Of a DNA stretch of 64,000 nt, positions 9,100 to 19,200 are shown in pieces; position 1 is the first letter of the stretch; each line of letters starts with the position of its first letter. Both the position numbers and the translations under genes were made by a program. This stretch comes from JADKCL01 sp046329055 (lineage in GTDB: Bacteria; Bacteroidota; Bacteroidia; J057; JADKCL01), in assembly GCA_046329055.1 (NCBI GenBank), contig JAXLVK010000001.1, positions 1 to 64,000 of the forward strand. Direction: 5' to 3'. Under the pieces are notes generated by a model. That model saw only the letters and a program-made list of their open reading frames with translations, was not told the DNA's origin and did no database searches.

Positions 9100-11322
9100 A
9101 GAAAGGTAATCCGAGCTGATTAGGACTGTGCGGCATCTGCCTGACCCAACTCCTTAGCCTTGCGCTTGGCTTTATCTTTTTCGCCAGCGAGGAGGTTGTT
9201 TCGGCTCAAAAACTCAATTGATTCCTGCGTGCCTTGGGCTTGAGGCAAGTTTCCAACGTGTCCAAGTAGGACTTATCCTTGTCATGGTGTGATGTAGATG
9301 TGCATGGGGCGGCGGGGTTGATGACTCGTATAAAATACGTCAAAATCCGTCATAGGAAGGTTGGCATTTCCACAATTGACTTTGGTAGCGATGGCGCTTG
9401 CCGCAGCTCCGTGAGTTGCCGGAAGTTCCTGAAATGCTGCCCATTGGGCGAAACCTCAAAGGCATCATCCCTATCGATCAACTTCTGAATGGAACGGAAG
9501 ACCTCGTGAAGGATCGATATGTTCCCATCGGGATTTTGAATTGCCAGCAATCGATGTTAGAGCTTTCGTAGGAGAGCCCGCACAAGCACAGAAACCTCGC
9601 GGTGTTCGAACAGGATTCCCAACTTTCAGTAGGTTTCCTTCAATGCATCGTGCCATTCGCCACGATGAAACGAGGGATGATATGCCTCGGGATATAACTC
9701 GGGAACGCAATTGGAAGCCAAAGCCCAGCTTTGCCCGGCGGAGTTCAATGGCAAGGCTCTCCGGCTCATCGCGGCTGAGGTACTGCAGGGCGACGTATTC
9801 GCCGCTGCCGTTCGCCACCTCGAAGATGATCTCGAACTGTCGCATGACGCGGAGCAGGGTCTCGGTCGTGCTTGGGATGTCTTGTCTTGGGCGTCTGCGC
9901 CGTGCAGTTCTGCGAGTGCCTTGGCGACTGCGCCTCCGCGTGAGCACGGGTGAAGCGTCCAGGGCTTGCTGCGGTCGGTCCAGCACGGCGTAGATGAGCT
10001 GGTTGATCTTGTTAAGGGTTGATGAAGACTTGGTCGCGGAGGCCCGGCCTCTCCCCCAATACGGAATCGACCCGCACATGTCGCGGAGGTAGGTCACGAT
10101 GTTCCCAAGCTCCTTAGCGGGTCATCGTCCATGCAAATACGGACGAATTCCTCCAAGTGATCCAGAGATCGGTTTGGAGCGCTCCTCGATGGCTTCGCGC
10201 ACTTGGGGCCAGTATTTGATCGCTTTGATCGGCAAGTTGCTTTCAGGCAGCAATCAAAAGGCTCTTGCGCAAACCAATGCATTCATTTGAAATGCTAACT
10301 GGCCCTCCATTCAATCTTCGATGATGCCATGATGGTGCTGTGTTATTGCTGCTGGAGAAGCAAAACGTTCCCCTCTCCTCTTTCGAGAGCTGGGGTTCTT
10401 GGACTTCCGGGTCTTTAACTCTGTTCCAAACCATAAATACACGCCCCTTTGGCGCGGCCCGCTTCATCTCAGCCAATAGTCGTGGTGGAAATGCTCCAAG
10501 TCCTCCTCTATTAGCTCGATCTCGCCGAAGTGTTTGATTGGGGTTTTTCGATATTCGCCTTTTGCGGCCGCGGAAATTGGAGGCAACGATGACGACATAT
10601 AGTGAATTGTTGCTCAGGTACAGTTGATGAGTGGCGTGGAAATATTCTTGACACTCGAAGTCCCAAATGTGAAGCGTCTATCGCCATCTTGCCAAGAATG
10701 GTGGAGGTCGGCGCCATGGAGTGGATGAGATGGTGTCCCGACGTACTCTTGATGGGCAATGGCGTGTCTTAGAGTGGATTTCCCGGCAGTTGTATTTCCA
10801 AGGAAGAAAACGACATCCGTAGCCTTGAGTGTGCCAACACGATCTTGTTTCTGCATAATGGCCTAAGATTGCCCCACGACCATGCTGTGCAATCGTTTCG
10901 GGAGGATCGAGCAACGGACATCCTCTTGAGTATGGATCTAATCCACTTGCTATTAAGGCTCGGAGTGGCAGCAACGTTGTCACCTGAGAGTTGCTCAAAT
11001 AAAGCCTTGCAGTGTTTGAAGTGCATTTATTGGTCCTAAATCTTCTACCGAGTATTTATCAATAGCAAGCCCTTTAATCGCCCCAGATTTCGCAGAGGAC
11101 TGATATCTTTTTGTCCAATACGACTAATGCCCTAACCATTCAAGTTTTTCAACGCGACCAATAAGCCAATATCCTGAAGTTAGGGGTTGTTATGCAGATT
11201 CAATTAGCGGACCAGAGCACCTCTTTGATTGCCTCTGTTAAAGATTTCCCAATCATGCAATGACTTAGATCAAGTTCTACTGATTTTGTTCGTAGAACCT
11301 GCTCTATCCTTTTGATAGCCAT
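8293..11322 (-). pseudogene. Roco-family gene A (LRR-Roc-COR-TIR), multiple frameshifts
   Basis: Minus-strand fragments in changing frames read in the order expected for a Roco protein. An N-terminal LRR start (IEQVLRTKSVELDLSHC) begins with an ATG at 11322. The LRR-to-Roc hinge LLDPPETIAQHGRGAIL lies at ~10855-10911. The Roc P-loop FFLGNTTAGKSTL is at ~10770-10805 and the switch/Walker B-like IWDFECQEYFHATHQLYL at ~10610-10670. COR-like segments (RQFEIIFEVANGSGEYVALQ; YWKVGILFE after frame correction) lie at ~9480-9870, and a TIR half at 8850-9150. At least five frame changes are needed, so it is either decayed or affected by consensus errors. The start overlaps the end of gene B. Roco proteins are Ras-like GTPases; the TIR suggests an NADase or signalling effector (inference). 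Confidence 0.72.
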
Positions 11323-14300
11323 CTCACTTCTCCCCACCCTCCCTTCTTCCCAGCAACCAAATCCTTCAGCGACCGCACCACAGCCACCCAAGCCTTATCG
11401 TTTTCAGGCTTGCCCGCAACCTTTTTCTTTTTACAATCCCCGCATAGGGGCACCAACCGCGCCAAGGAAGTCGATTCCCAATCACAACTCCTTGCATCCA
11501 CCCAGGCAATCGTGCATTCCCCACGGTCGGCCCGTTCCAATGTTTCCTTCATCTCCACATTCAGATGTCTCGGTCGTAGAAATAGTCTGCGCTCGGCAGC
11601 ATCACCACGATGTCCGCGCGGCGGAGTTCCGCTGGACCTCAGCGTCGCGATCCATTCCAGCCACGAGCTTGGCCTTGTTCCAGAGGAGCGATTTTCTCCT
11701 TTGCGCATCGGATCCATGTGCTTTTCCAATGCTTGGCAAATGCCTCGTCCTCCAGGTGCATAAGAGATGAAGATGCGCTTCCAAGGAATCTGGACGAAGG
11801 CGGCGTAGTCTTCGAGGAATGCGTTTTCCCTTCGAGCTGAAATATGGATTCGCGTTTCTGTGCGGCCTCCAACAGGACCTCAATGGAACAAAGGAATTCC
11901 CATCCACCGTCACCTCTTCTCGGGTGTCCCAGTAGTGGTTGATCTCCTCAGCTTCTGGAGCACCTTCTCCGCTGGCTTTGACCTAAGGGGGTTTTGGCGC
12001 ATAGACCTCGATATGCGCCTCCTGTACCCGATCTGCCGTAGCCGCTGCCCCAATGAAAAACTTTACCAGCACCATCTCTGGGCTATCCAGCAGAGACGAA
12101 TCACCATCCCATCGCGCCAGACGATGTGCCGCTCACTCGCGAGGCCTTGGTGTGACTCCGGCAACAGGTCTTGAAAACGCCTGAAACAGTTCAAGCGTCA
12201 CCGATTTGTGGATAGAGAGTGGGATAAACGATGCGGCGAATGGGCTTGTCGAAAGACTTCGAGCAGCATTTCCATACCAGCAGGGGCCGCGCTAGCTGGG
12301 AGATATAGTAGGGCGATCCACTTACCGCTGTTTGCTCCGCCTACTTCAAAGGCCATCTTGAACTCTTGCATCAGGGCCAATAGAGGATAGACTCCAATCG
12401 TGGTACGTCATTGTATGTGGGCATTCTTCAATGTCTTTCGTGGTAAAGTAGCCATCTCCCGTTTTGAGCCGCTGCAGAGACTTCAAAGAATATGCTTTCA
12501 GATGACCTGCAGCCTCAAAACACTTTATCTCTAAGTGCATCAACGAATGGGTAATGCAGCACGATGCCCAAACTGCTGAGGTATTTGAGAAGACTCTCTA
12601 TTTCCTGCCTCAAAATACAATGATTTGACCTTCGAATTTGATTCCGCCTTGGGTTGAATCTCGATCTGCTGGTTTGCCAACACCTGAAACTGCTTAGTCG
12701 AGACGATGATTCGATCATCCTTACCTGCGAGCAGAAGTCCTAACCCGCCCTCAACTAGCTACAACGGATGGCCAGAAGTGGAATTTCGCGAATCATCTCC
12801 TTGAGTTTGGAAAAGGCCAAATCAATCTGATGGGCTTTTCAGGATTCATGCTGACTGCATCTAAATCGTAAATCCAGGGGAATCGAGCCCTCAATTCGCC
12901 TACTCCGGGCTTCTCGGAAAGATATCAACTTTTGACTGAAGGATCAGTGCAGGGTGTATCGGGGAGTTCGTCTGTCACTAGCCCACTTGAAATTGGATGA
13001 ATAATGCCTTTATGAATTTCTCCATCTCTTGTGGAATTCTGATCTTCGATCACTTGCTTGTTCAGCGAATTCAGTGGATTCTTCTGCACCGGCTGGCACC
13101 TGCAGCAATTCTGTGGAATCCGATATTTCCAATTTCCCGACCAAATTGGATTTTCCAGATTTGTTCGAACGCGACAATGGTATCGAATCGCGTCAAGCCA
13201 ATAATTAGTGAGTAATGGTTTGCTGCGGCCTCCATTTGTATCTGTTTTGAAATCGGTCGTGGAGCTTCTAGGCTCCCAAAGGATTATAGGCTGCATCTGA
13301 ACTGAAAAAAGGTGATGCGTGTCGTGATGCAGAAGTCTTGTCCTCCAAAGTCAAAGATCTGTATCGTAGGAGTCCAAAACAGGAATCATTCCGATGAGCC
13401 TTGCTCCTTGGGTCTTTGAATCTGAATTCGGTGTTCCTCAGGAAATGTCCATGAATCCGAATCCAACCCACTCGGTGGTCTCAGGTGCGAATTGAGGCAT
13501 TTCAGCCTTCCATGAATCAATAAGACTACTCTTTCCAACACCATTATTTCCAAGAACCAACACTTTAAATGCCAATTGTGACAATTTCAGGGGATTTACT
13601 TCCCACTTCCGCTTCTGCCTTCGCTTTTATGTCCTTGGTACTCTTGCATCAAAAATGCGGTAGTCCAGAGGCGTTGTGCGAAAAATGCCCTCTTGATCAT
13701 TTCTGAGTCAGCCCAAAGACCGGTTAGCGGACTCTTTATCGTAGCAGACTCGGCCAATTAGGTAAAGGCCTGGGATGCCATCATTGGTGAAGTCCCAGGC
13801 AAAAATTTGGTGACGATCAGGGAGGTCCAAATTGGAAAAGGCAGAAGATGCAAGCATAGATCTTGCTGGATTACGGCGTTAGGTTGGCAATGCTTGTGGT
13901 TTCAGGACTTAGTACGCAATGTAAGGCGATTTCGCAGGCTCAAAATGCCGTTCCTAGCGAAACTAATTTCTGAACAAGTATTTTTCCTGACCGAGTTCCG
14001 ACATTTGCTTTGCTATGGTTGCAACATCGCTGAGGATGGGGCATCCAACGCGATAGCCAACTTTGAAAAAGACGGATTCATCAATGATGAACCCTGCATT
14101 AACTTCAACTGAGAATGAAATTCGGAGTCTAATTAGCTAACAAAATCCATTTCAACTGTTGGTTTCTTCCGATTCTTTTGCCTTCAAGTATCTGATGTCC
14201 ATTCTCTTACTGAGTTACTTAGGTAATGATGCTTCGATCAGCCCAGTATCCCTTAGATCAAGGCGTTTCAGATCTGGCAACCTTTCAAAAGTATTCTGGA

Positions 14301-14515
14301 GCTTTCCACAATTGCTGCACCTGGAACATTTCGTCCTCCTTATTCCTGCTCCCCTCCCCAAGGGAATTCTCTCTAAGGCTCAATTCTTCGAGGCAAGGTT
14401 AGCTCGGTTAATTCGACTGGTAGGGGCAGATTGATCTCACAGTTGCTCAAATCAGCTCCTTCCTCCGCGTCCGCTTACACTCAGCAATCCTTCTCAATGC
14501 CTCTTCACGCTCATA
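11304..14515 (-). pseudogene. Roco-family gene B (LRR-Roc-COR-TIR), multiple frameshifts
   Basis: A second Roco-like gene precedes gene A on the minus strand. The N-terminal LRR opening EEALRRIAECKRTRRKEL then DLSNCEINLPLPVELTELTL (one-base break between) lies at ~14390-14515. A further LRR, LPDLKRLDLRDTGLIEASL, is at ~14235-14285. The Roc P-loop VLVLGNNGVGKSSL is at ~13522-13566 and the Walker B region IFDFGGQDF at ~13335-13360. A COR-like FKMAFEVGGANSGKWIALLY lies at ~12300-12365. The TIR is at ~11304-11790: IFISYA, then ADYFYDRDI, VEMKETLERADRGECTIAWV and DKAWVAVVRSLKDL. Stops and 1-2 nt shifts interrupt every domain. Its stop at 11304 overlaps gene A's ATG at 11322, implying a coupled pair. 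Confidence 0.72.
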
Positions 14516-14718
14516 GGGTGATCATGTTTTTAAGAAGGGTAGGTAGCAGATTTTTGTCGAATGAAATGGGACGGTATCCACAGCTTCGCAGGGTTGCCGA
14601 GAAAATCTGCAATTCAACTCCTGTGCCGGGGCCTCGGAGACCAGGACGAACCCGCTTTTGTTCCCATGTCAGCCTACTGGCTCCAACACACCGCAATTGC
14701 CGCCTGCTCCAACCCCTG

Positions 14719-14832
14719 TACGTTCGTCTGAAAAAAAGTGCCATTTCGTCCTGAGACCGGGGTGAAAAAGTCAAAACTGCCCGTTCGTTCAATCAACCTG
14801 CCGCTTCGTCCTTCCAGCGTGCCCGTTTGTCC
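14719..14832. promoter_or_regulatory. Four iteron-like direct repeats TGCCNNTTYGTYC upstream of the Roco pair
   Basis: Direct repeats lie at 14739-14751 (TGCCATTTCGTCC), 14778-14790 (TGCCCGTTCGTTC), 14799-14811 (TGCCGCTTCGTCC) and 14820-14832 (TGCCCGTTTGTCC). A partial fifth copy is near 14719. The last three are exactly 21 bp apart, two helical turns, as expected for cooperative protein binding on one DNA face. They sit between the divergent start of Roco gene B and the gene at 15030. No protein is proposed. The rest of 14565-15029 contains no gene I can support. Confidence 0.5.
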
Positions 14833-15029
14833 AATTTGCCAGCGGGCGCCGTTTTTTGATGTTTTAGCTTTGTTCTCCATCAAATCCTGCAGTCTACGAT
14901 GGAGCGAGCCAGGCGCTGTTGGAGTAAGGGATTGCCGTCGTTCTTTGTTCATTCAATCAATCGATTGCTCCCGAAAAGCGCAGACTGTCCTCTGCATACG
15001 TTCTTAGCCAGCAATAAACAATTGCTATT

Positions 15030-15578
15030 ATGGCTTACAGGAATGTTTTTACGGGTTTGGATGTGGCCCGCATCTCACGCATCTCGTCACTGCTCGATCA
15101 ACTCGAGACCGAGCTCAGGTTCACCATCAAGCTCAAGCCGGCTGAACGCTCCATGCCAACCCAGTGGGCAAACGGCGAAAGACGCTCTTGGAAAAGGCGA
15201 TCATGTGGGCAAGACAATTTTAAGGGTCACCACCGGAACAAAGAATATCCAATGAGTTTGAACGGATTTGCTGACTTCACTGAGCTGCTGCCCATCAAGG
15301 CCAAGCTCGCAAGCCTGAGCGAACGACTTTCCGACACGGTAATGCAGATTGGCAGCAACAACCTCGCGATCACGCTGTCATTCTACGAAAACGTGAAGGA
15401 TGCGATGGACTCACAAGAGCCCGGCACCGAGGTCGTGGTCAATGAGTTGAGCGAATTCTTTGTCCGCAACAACGGACAGGAAGTGATCGTGGAGGAGGAC
15501 AAGGAAGACGATGGCAACAAGTCCAACAATGGCGGTGCCAACGATCAACTGCTCCCCAATACGAATCAAGCAGCTTGA
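15030..15578 (+). CDS. Hypothetical protein, about 180 aa, possible internal frameshift
   Basis: Not matched to a named family with certainty. The N-terminus (MAYRNVFTGLDVARISRIS, SLLDQLETELRFTIKLKPAE) and C-terminal half (ELLPIKAKLASLSERLSDTV, ITLSFYENVKDAMD, GTEVVVNELSEFF) look like an alpha-helical protein with an acidic tail (EEDKEDDG). Residues ~45-75 are Arg/Lys/Trp-rich and unlike the flanks. An adjacent frame there reads AKDALGKGDHVGKTIL, suggesting compensating indels. I recall similar small proteins of this length in Bacteroidota, with no function known to me. A terminator-like hairpin follows at 15631. Confidence 0.6.
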   Translation: MAYRNVFTGLDVARISRISSLLDQLETELRFTIKLKPAERSMPTQWANGERRSWKRRSCGQDNFKGHHRNKEYPMSLNGFADFTELLPIKAKLASLSERLSDTVMQIGSNNLAITLSFYENVKDAMDSQEPGTEVVVNELSEFFVRNNGQEVIVEEDKEDDGNKSNNGGANDQLLPNTNQAA

Positions 15579-15630
15579 CGCGAACCCTTCTCTTGCTTAA
15601 ATCCGTCCAATTGACGTTACAACTGCACAG

Positions 15631-15664
15631 CAGCGGCCCGCCTTGGTGGGTCGCTGTCTTTTTG
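15631..15664 (+). terminator. Intrinsic terminator after the 15030 gene
   Basis: The stem CAGCGGCCC (15631-15639) pairs with GGGTCGCTG (15648-15656) with one G-U pair, followed by TCTTTTT. Confidence 0.65.
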
Positions 15665-15754
15665 GGGCCTCCTTTCCGCACCATGACCAAGCGCAGCTTT
15701 TGAACTGCTTTCCGTCATGATCCGTCTCCGCCGCCCCTCCTACCTTGGCTGGGT

Positions 15755-16903
15755 ATGTTCAATGCGTTCACTGAGAAGGTTTTGCCGCTGGAGGATCTGC
15801 CGGTGCCCTACCTGCCGGGTTGGGAGGAGGCTGTGGCTTATTGGCCGGAGATCGAGACGGCTCTGAGGATCAGGGCCACGGAGGAGCGGCTGCTGCAACT
15901 GTTTGGCGAGGGGAAGCTCTATGGCACGGTGCATACTTGCATCGGGCAGGAATGGAGCGCGGTGGCGGTGGGCAGGGCCTTGCAGCCACAGGATTATGTG
16001 TTCTCGAATCACCGTTGCCATGGCCATTTTCTGGCTTACGGCGGCAGTGTGCAGGGGCTGATCGCGGAGGTGATGGGCAAACGCGATGGCGTCTGTGGCG
16101 GTCGCGGCGGCAGCCAACACCTGTGCTACAACCGCTTCTTCAGCAATGGCATCCAAGGTGGGATCGCTCCGGTGACGGCGGGATTGGCTTGGGCGCGGCA
16201 GATGGAGGGAAATGGCGGGATTGCGGTGGTTTTCCTCGGTGATGGCACGCTTGGGCAGGGCGTTTTGTACGAGACATTGAACATTGCCAGCAAATGGAGC
16301 CTGCCGATCCTCTTCGTGGTGGAAAACAACCGCTATGCGCAGAGCACGGCGTCGGGCGAGACATTGAGCGGCCAAATCGCGCACAGGTTTGAGGCATTTG
16401 GGATCGCTGGGAATGAGGGCAATACCTGGGAATGGCCGGGCTTGCTTGATGGGATGGCGCGGAGTGTGGAGGCGGTCCGGGAGCATGGCAAGCCGCGCTT
16501 CCATATCGTGGACACATACAGGTTGAAGCCGCATTCGAAGGGGGACGATTTCCGGTCGCCGGACGAGATCAAGCGGTACGTCTCGGTCGATCCGCTCATG
16601 GTCATGCAGGAGGCTTATGCTGAGAATGCGGAATGGAAGGCATTGACGAGCAGGATCAAAGCCGAGGTGGATGCGGCGGTTGCCTTTGCGGAGGCCTCCC
16701 CGATTTCGGAGGATGGCCCGGTTGAATTGGAGGCAAATGCCATTCGATGGATCCCGGCACCGAAGCCGTCCGACAAGCCCCGGATGAACTTGGCGATTCA
16801 GCAGGCATTGGGACGGGAATTGGAGGAGAATGCGAGGGCCGTGTTTTTCGGGAGGACATCGAGGGTCCTTATGGCGGCGCGTTCAAGGTCTCGGGAAATC
16901 TGA
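15755..16903 (+). CDS. 2-oxoacid dehydrogenase E1 alpha, fused to the start of E1 beta
   Basis: Residues ~30-320 match a thiamine-diphosphate E1 alpha subunit: RATEERLLQLF, the substrate-channel motif NHRCHGHFLAYGG, RDGVCGGRGGSQHL, and the ThDP/Mg motif starting GDGTLGQGVLYETLN and ending VVENN (~165-195). The frame then continues without a stop into the E1 beta opening PRMNLAIQQALGRELEENAR and is lost at a shift after AVFFG. The gene was therefore probably one alpha-beta fusion polypeptide. The family decarboxylates a 2-oxoacid and loads the acyl group onto a lipoyl arm. A lipoyl-domain gene follows; no canonical E2 or E3 is nearby. Confidence 0.85.
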   Translation: MFNAFTEKVLPLEDLPVPYLPGWEEAVAYWPEIETALRIRATEERLLQLFGEGKLYGTVHTCIGQEWSAVAVGRALQPQDYVFSNHRCHGHFLAYGGSVQGLIAEVMGKRDGVCGGRGGSQHLCYNRFFSNGIQGGIAPVTAGLAWARQMEGNGGIAVVFLGDGTLGQGVLYETLNIASKWSLPILFVVENNRYAQSTASGETLSGQIAHRFEAFGIAGNEGNTWEWPGLLDGMARSVEAVREHGKPRFHIVDTYRLKPHSKGDDFRSPDEIKRYVSVDPLMVMQEAYAENAEWKALTSRIKAEVDAAVAFAEASPISEDGPVELEANAIRWIPAPKPSDKPRMNLAIQQALGRELEENARAVFFGRTSRVLMAARSRSREI

Positions 16904-17772
16904 GCCCCTGCGTTAACCCGCGTGCCGGAACACCCCCATCAGCGAGGCGGCGATCGTGGGGATCGGCAATGGGCTGGCACTTGCGGGATACAGGCCTGTG
17001 GTGGAGATCATGTTTGGGGACTTCCTGACCCTCGCCGCCGACCAATGGATCAACCACGCCGCGAAAATTTGAATGGATGTACAATGGTCAGGTGCGCTGC
17101 CCGCTCGTGGTGCGCACTCCCATGGGCGGCCGACGCGGCTATGGGCCCGCATAGCCAGAGCCTGGAGCGACATTTTGTGGGCTTGCCGGGGACGCGGGTC
17201 GTATGCCTGCATCACCGCAGCGATCCCCGTGAAGTCTATGCGGACATCTTCGCTACCGATCAGCCGACATTGGTCATTGAGAACAAAAGCTCTGCGACCG
17301 CGCCGACCTTTCCGCAATCCCCGACGGCTTCCAATTGTTGCAGAGCAGAAGGGGCATTTTCCATCACCCGGTTGAGTCCGGGTCGGGCAGCTGACGTCAC
17401 CTGTGGTCGCCTTGGGCAGCACGAGCGCGGATGCCGAGGCTGCGGTCTTGGAGGCATTTGACCAGCACGATGTCATCGCTGAACTCTTCCTGCCCACATC
17501 ATTGTATCCGCTGGACGTGGCATTTCTGGAAGGCAGCCTCTCGCAAAGTCGGCGGCTGCTCATCGTTGAGGGGCCCCAGCATTTGCCTCCGGTCAGCAGT
17601 GAAATCATTGCCCAAGTCGCATCCTTCGGCTGATTGGGCGGTGCGGGTCGCTCGCGTCACCTCCAAAGAAAGTCCCATCCCCACCTCGCGCCCATTGGAG
17701 GAAGCCATCCTGCCCAATGCGCCGGGGTCCCTTACAGCCATGAACCACCTCGTCGATGAATCAGCCCATTGA
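16840..17772 (+). pseudogene. E1 beta half of the fused 2-oxoacid dehydrogenase, frameshifted
   Basis: Conserved E1 beta segments appear in order but in different frames: EDIEGPYGGAFKVSGNLS, SEAAIVGIGNGLALAGYR then PVVEIMFGDFLTLAADQ (to 17060), MYNGQVRCPLVVRTPMGGRR (17074 on), SQSLERHFVGLPGTR (17155 on), the transketolase C-terminal VALGSTSADAEAAVLEAFDQ (17403 on), and RVTSKESPIPTSRPLEEAIL (to 17772). At least five 1-2 nt shifts are required. The order and completeness of the motifs suggest either recent inactivation or sequence errors. Its end overlaps the lipoyl ATG at 17756 by 17 nt, as in a coupled operon. Confidence 0.8.
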
Positions 17773-18010
17773 GATCAGAGTGACCCGTGAATCCGCCAAC
17801 GATGACGTGGTCACCGTCCAGGAATGGCATGTCGCATCAGGCGCGCAGGTGCGGGAAGGCGACATCATCGTGAGCCTGGAAACCTCCAAAACCGTGATGG
17901 AAGTCGAAGCGGAGCAAGACGGCTTCGTGGAGAATTTTGGTGCCCGCCGGGTCGGTCGTCGAGGTCCGGGACGGTTGTGGGGCGGATTCATGCGGAGGCG
18001 TTTGTGGCGG
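17756..18010 (+). CDS. Lipoyl-domain protein, frame lost after the lipoyl lysine
   Basis: The N-terminal ~62 residues are a biotinyl/lipoyl domain: IEIRVTRESANDDVVTVQEW, then VREGDIIVSLETSKTVMEVE, where the Lys of ETSKT is the expected lipoylation site. After DGFVE the true frame (ILVPAGSVVEVG, TVVGRIHAEAFVAVG) is reached only after a one-base shift. The written frame continues to 18244 as Arg/Gly-rich repeat translation. It should carry acyl groups made by the upstream E1. There is no CAT-fold E2 domain downstream; a PSBD-like segment and a hexapeptide acyltransferase follow instead. Confidence 0.75.
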
Positions 18011-18029
18011 TTGGTATTTCACCGGAATG

Positions 18030-18350
18030 TCATGTTGCCTGTCCCGACAAAGACGGGGGAGCGGGCCGCAGGCCTGGAGTCGAAACATCTAGCACACACA
18101 GAAACAGGCAGCCCTGGAAATCCCAAGCCCAAAGCACCCCTCAGTAACCCACCATGTCATGTTGCCTGTCCCGACAGAGACGGGGAGCGGAAGGCCGAAG
18201 GCCTGAAGTCAGGCATCCGCGCACACAGAAACAGGCAGCGTTGACGAACCCAGTTCGGAAGCACCTTTCACAAACGCACAACGTCATGTTGAGCGGAAGG
18301 CCGCAGGCCTGGGTCATCTAAACGCACACAGATACAGGCCCCACCGAGAA
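18030..18350. repeat. Dispersed repeats in the lipoyl-PSBD linker region
   Basis: Three related copies start with CATGTTG at about 18031, 18156 and 18286. The fuller copies read CATGTTGCCTGTCCCGAC, then a GGCCGCAGGCCTG or GGCCGAAGGCCTG core, and end CGCACACAGAAACAGGC or similar. A related CCTGTCCCGAT stretch is near 6241. A different pair, CCGCCGTAGGG...GACCTGTCCCTA, lies at ~18509-18555 and ~18637-18675. No coding signal is apparent inside the copies. Confidence 0.7.
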
Positions 18351-18389
18351 TCCCCGGCCTAGAATCCCTCCCACCCCTTCCCCCACCCA

Positions 18390-18482
18390 ACACGCTATTC
18401 CAAAGCCGCCAAGGCATTGATGACCCAACACGGCATCGCTGAGGCAGGGGTAGCCCACCTCGGATTGGTGACCGTGCGGGAC
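18390..18482 (+). pseudogene. Peripheral-subunit-binding-domain-like segment
   Basis: After a Pro-rich stretch the plus strand reads YSKAAKALMTQHGIAEAG and then VAHLGLVTVRDVEGW. This resembles the PSBD pattern (S-P-A-A-xx-LA-xx-GI...G-x-V-T-xx-DV) that tethers E2 proteins to E1 or E3. It lies between the lipoyl domain and the acyltransferase and has no start codon of its own. It may be a middle domain of one lipoyl-PSBD-acyltransferase protein broken by indels and repeats. Confidence 0.45.
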
Positions 18483-18618
18483 GTGGAGGGGTGGTGAATT
18501 CCCATACCGCCGTAGGGATCCCGAAAGATCGGGACGACCTGTCCCTAAAGCACATATACATACAGCCGTCCCCGAACTGGTCGCAGGTGCGGCCGAAAAT
18601 CTGGATGGACAGCAAGAC

Positions 18619-19190
18619 TTGCCCGTGGAGACCCGCACCGCCGTAGGGGACAAGGTCACGACCTGTCCCTACAGCCCCCCCAGCCCCCACCAGCTTCTTT
18701 TCCGATGCCCGCAAATCCGCGAACGAACGGCCGGGGCATTTTCTGGCTGGGCCTCAATTGTTTTCCGCAATTACCTCCTCGGCCACATGGCCAAGATGGC
18801 GCCCCTCGGCATCAACCTCCTCATCCACCGCCTCCGCGGGGTGAAGATGGGCAAGGGAGTATATATCGACCCCTCCGCCACGGTGGAGACGGCATACCCG
18901 GAAAACATCACCATCGGCAACGACGTCCGCATCACCGCCAATGCGATCATCATGACGCATATCAGGCCCCACACGCCCTGCGCAACAATGGCGGTGCCGT
19001 TGGTGGAGTCGCCGGTGGTCTTGGAAGACCAACTGCTTCATCGGCGTGGGGGCCGTCATCATGCCCGGCGTGACCGTCGGCGCAGGCTCCCGTGGTCACC
19101 AACGGTTCCGTCGTCCTCACCAATGTCCCGCCCGGTGTGATGGTCACCGGAAACCCCTTAAAAGATTGTCAAACGCCTCAATCCGCAACT
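18619..19190 (+). pseudogene. Left-handed beta-helix (hexapeptide) acyltransferase, frameshifted
   Basis: NYLLGHMAKMAPLGINLLIH, GVKMGKGVYIDPSATVET, then ENITIGNDVRITANAIIMTH are in one frame. LEDNCFIGVGAVIMPGVTVG and GSVVLTNVPPGVMVTGNP appear only after frame correction. The imperfect hexapeptide repeats and GNPLK ending are typical of LbetaH O-acetyltransferases acting on sugars. After one further shift, IVKRLNPQLDGTANSPAHT runs without a stop or start codon into the deacetylase, so a fusion with that domain is possible. Confidence 0.75.
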
Positions 19191-19200
19191 CGATGGCACA

